A DNA stretch of 5,592 nt from Candidatus Aerophobota bacterium (GTDB lineage Bacteria > Aerophobota > Aerophobia > Aerophobales > B3-G15). Position 1 is the first letter of the stretch; every line of letters begins with the position of its first letter. The stretch lies in NCBI GenBank assembly GCA_021163905.1, contig JAGGTG010000269.1, positions 1-5,592 on the forward strand, given 5' to 3'. The position numbers and the translations under genes were made by a program. The notes under the pieces were generated by a model, which saw only the letters and a list, made by a program, of their open reading frames with translations, ran no database searches and was not told the DNA's origin. Below are positions 5,558-5,592 of the stretch, in pieces.

Positions 5558-5592
5558 TAGAGATATAAAATTATTTGTAAACTTTTTTCTCC

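Overview
The window is an A+T-rich bacterial chromosome segment. Arginine is written mostly as AGA/AGG and isoleucine often as ATA. It carries a V/A-type (not F-type) ATPase c-ring subunit whose ion-binding residues match the sodium-specific type. Together with a bacterial UvrB this points to an anaerobic, possibly thermophilic bacterium from a lineage that uses V-type ATPases, such as Atribacterota, Synergistota, Thermotogota or Clostridia-like groups. The sequence alone does not fix the phylum.

Layout: bases 1-255 are non-coding. They hold a cluster of inverted repeats and a short AGCGA tandem tract (about 16-153), then a convincing sigma-70-type promoter (173-201). Four genes follow on the plus strand with gaps of 26, 12 and 15 bases: a long transaldolase-family protein (256-1179), uvrB (1206-3278), V-type ATPase subunit K (3291-3764) and V-type ATPase subunit E (3780-4376). 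The spacing suggests one transcription unit, closed by a very stable hairpin with A/T-tract flanks at 4421-4455. A separate plus-strand gene (4492-5535) encodes a zinc-dependent, NAD-type polyol dehydrogenase closest to galactitol-1-phosphate 5-dehydrogenase (GatD). The last 57 bases hold no recognisable gene.

How the genes fit together: transaldolase serves the non-oxidative pentose phosphate pathway, UvrB is the damage-verifying helicase of nucleotide excision repair, and K and E are the membrane ring and peripheral stalk of a rotary ATPase. The combination looks like an opportunistic housekeeping operon. The main oddity is that the ATPase genes are only K and E, without I, C, F, A, B or D. 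The dehydrogenase is probably an independently expressed sugar-alcohol enzyme.

No clearly new system (CRISPR, mobile element, phage or defence island) is visible. The observations most worth following are the isolated K-E pair with a full sodium-site signature, the transaldolase with transaldolase-type active-site residues plus an acidic insertion of about 60 residues, and the structured, possibly dispersed repeat upstream of the operon.
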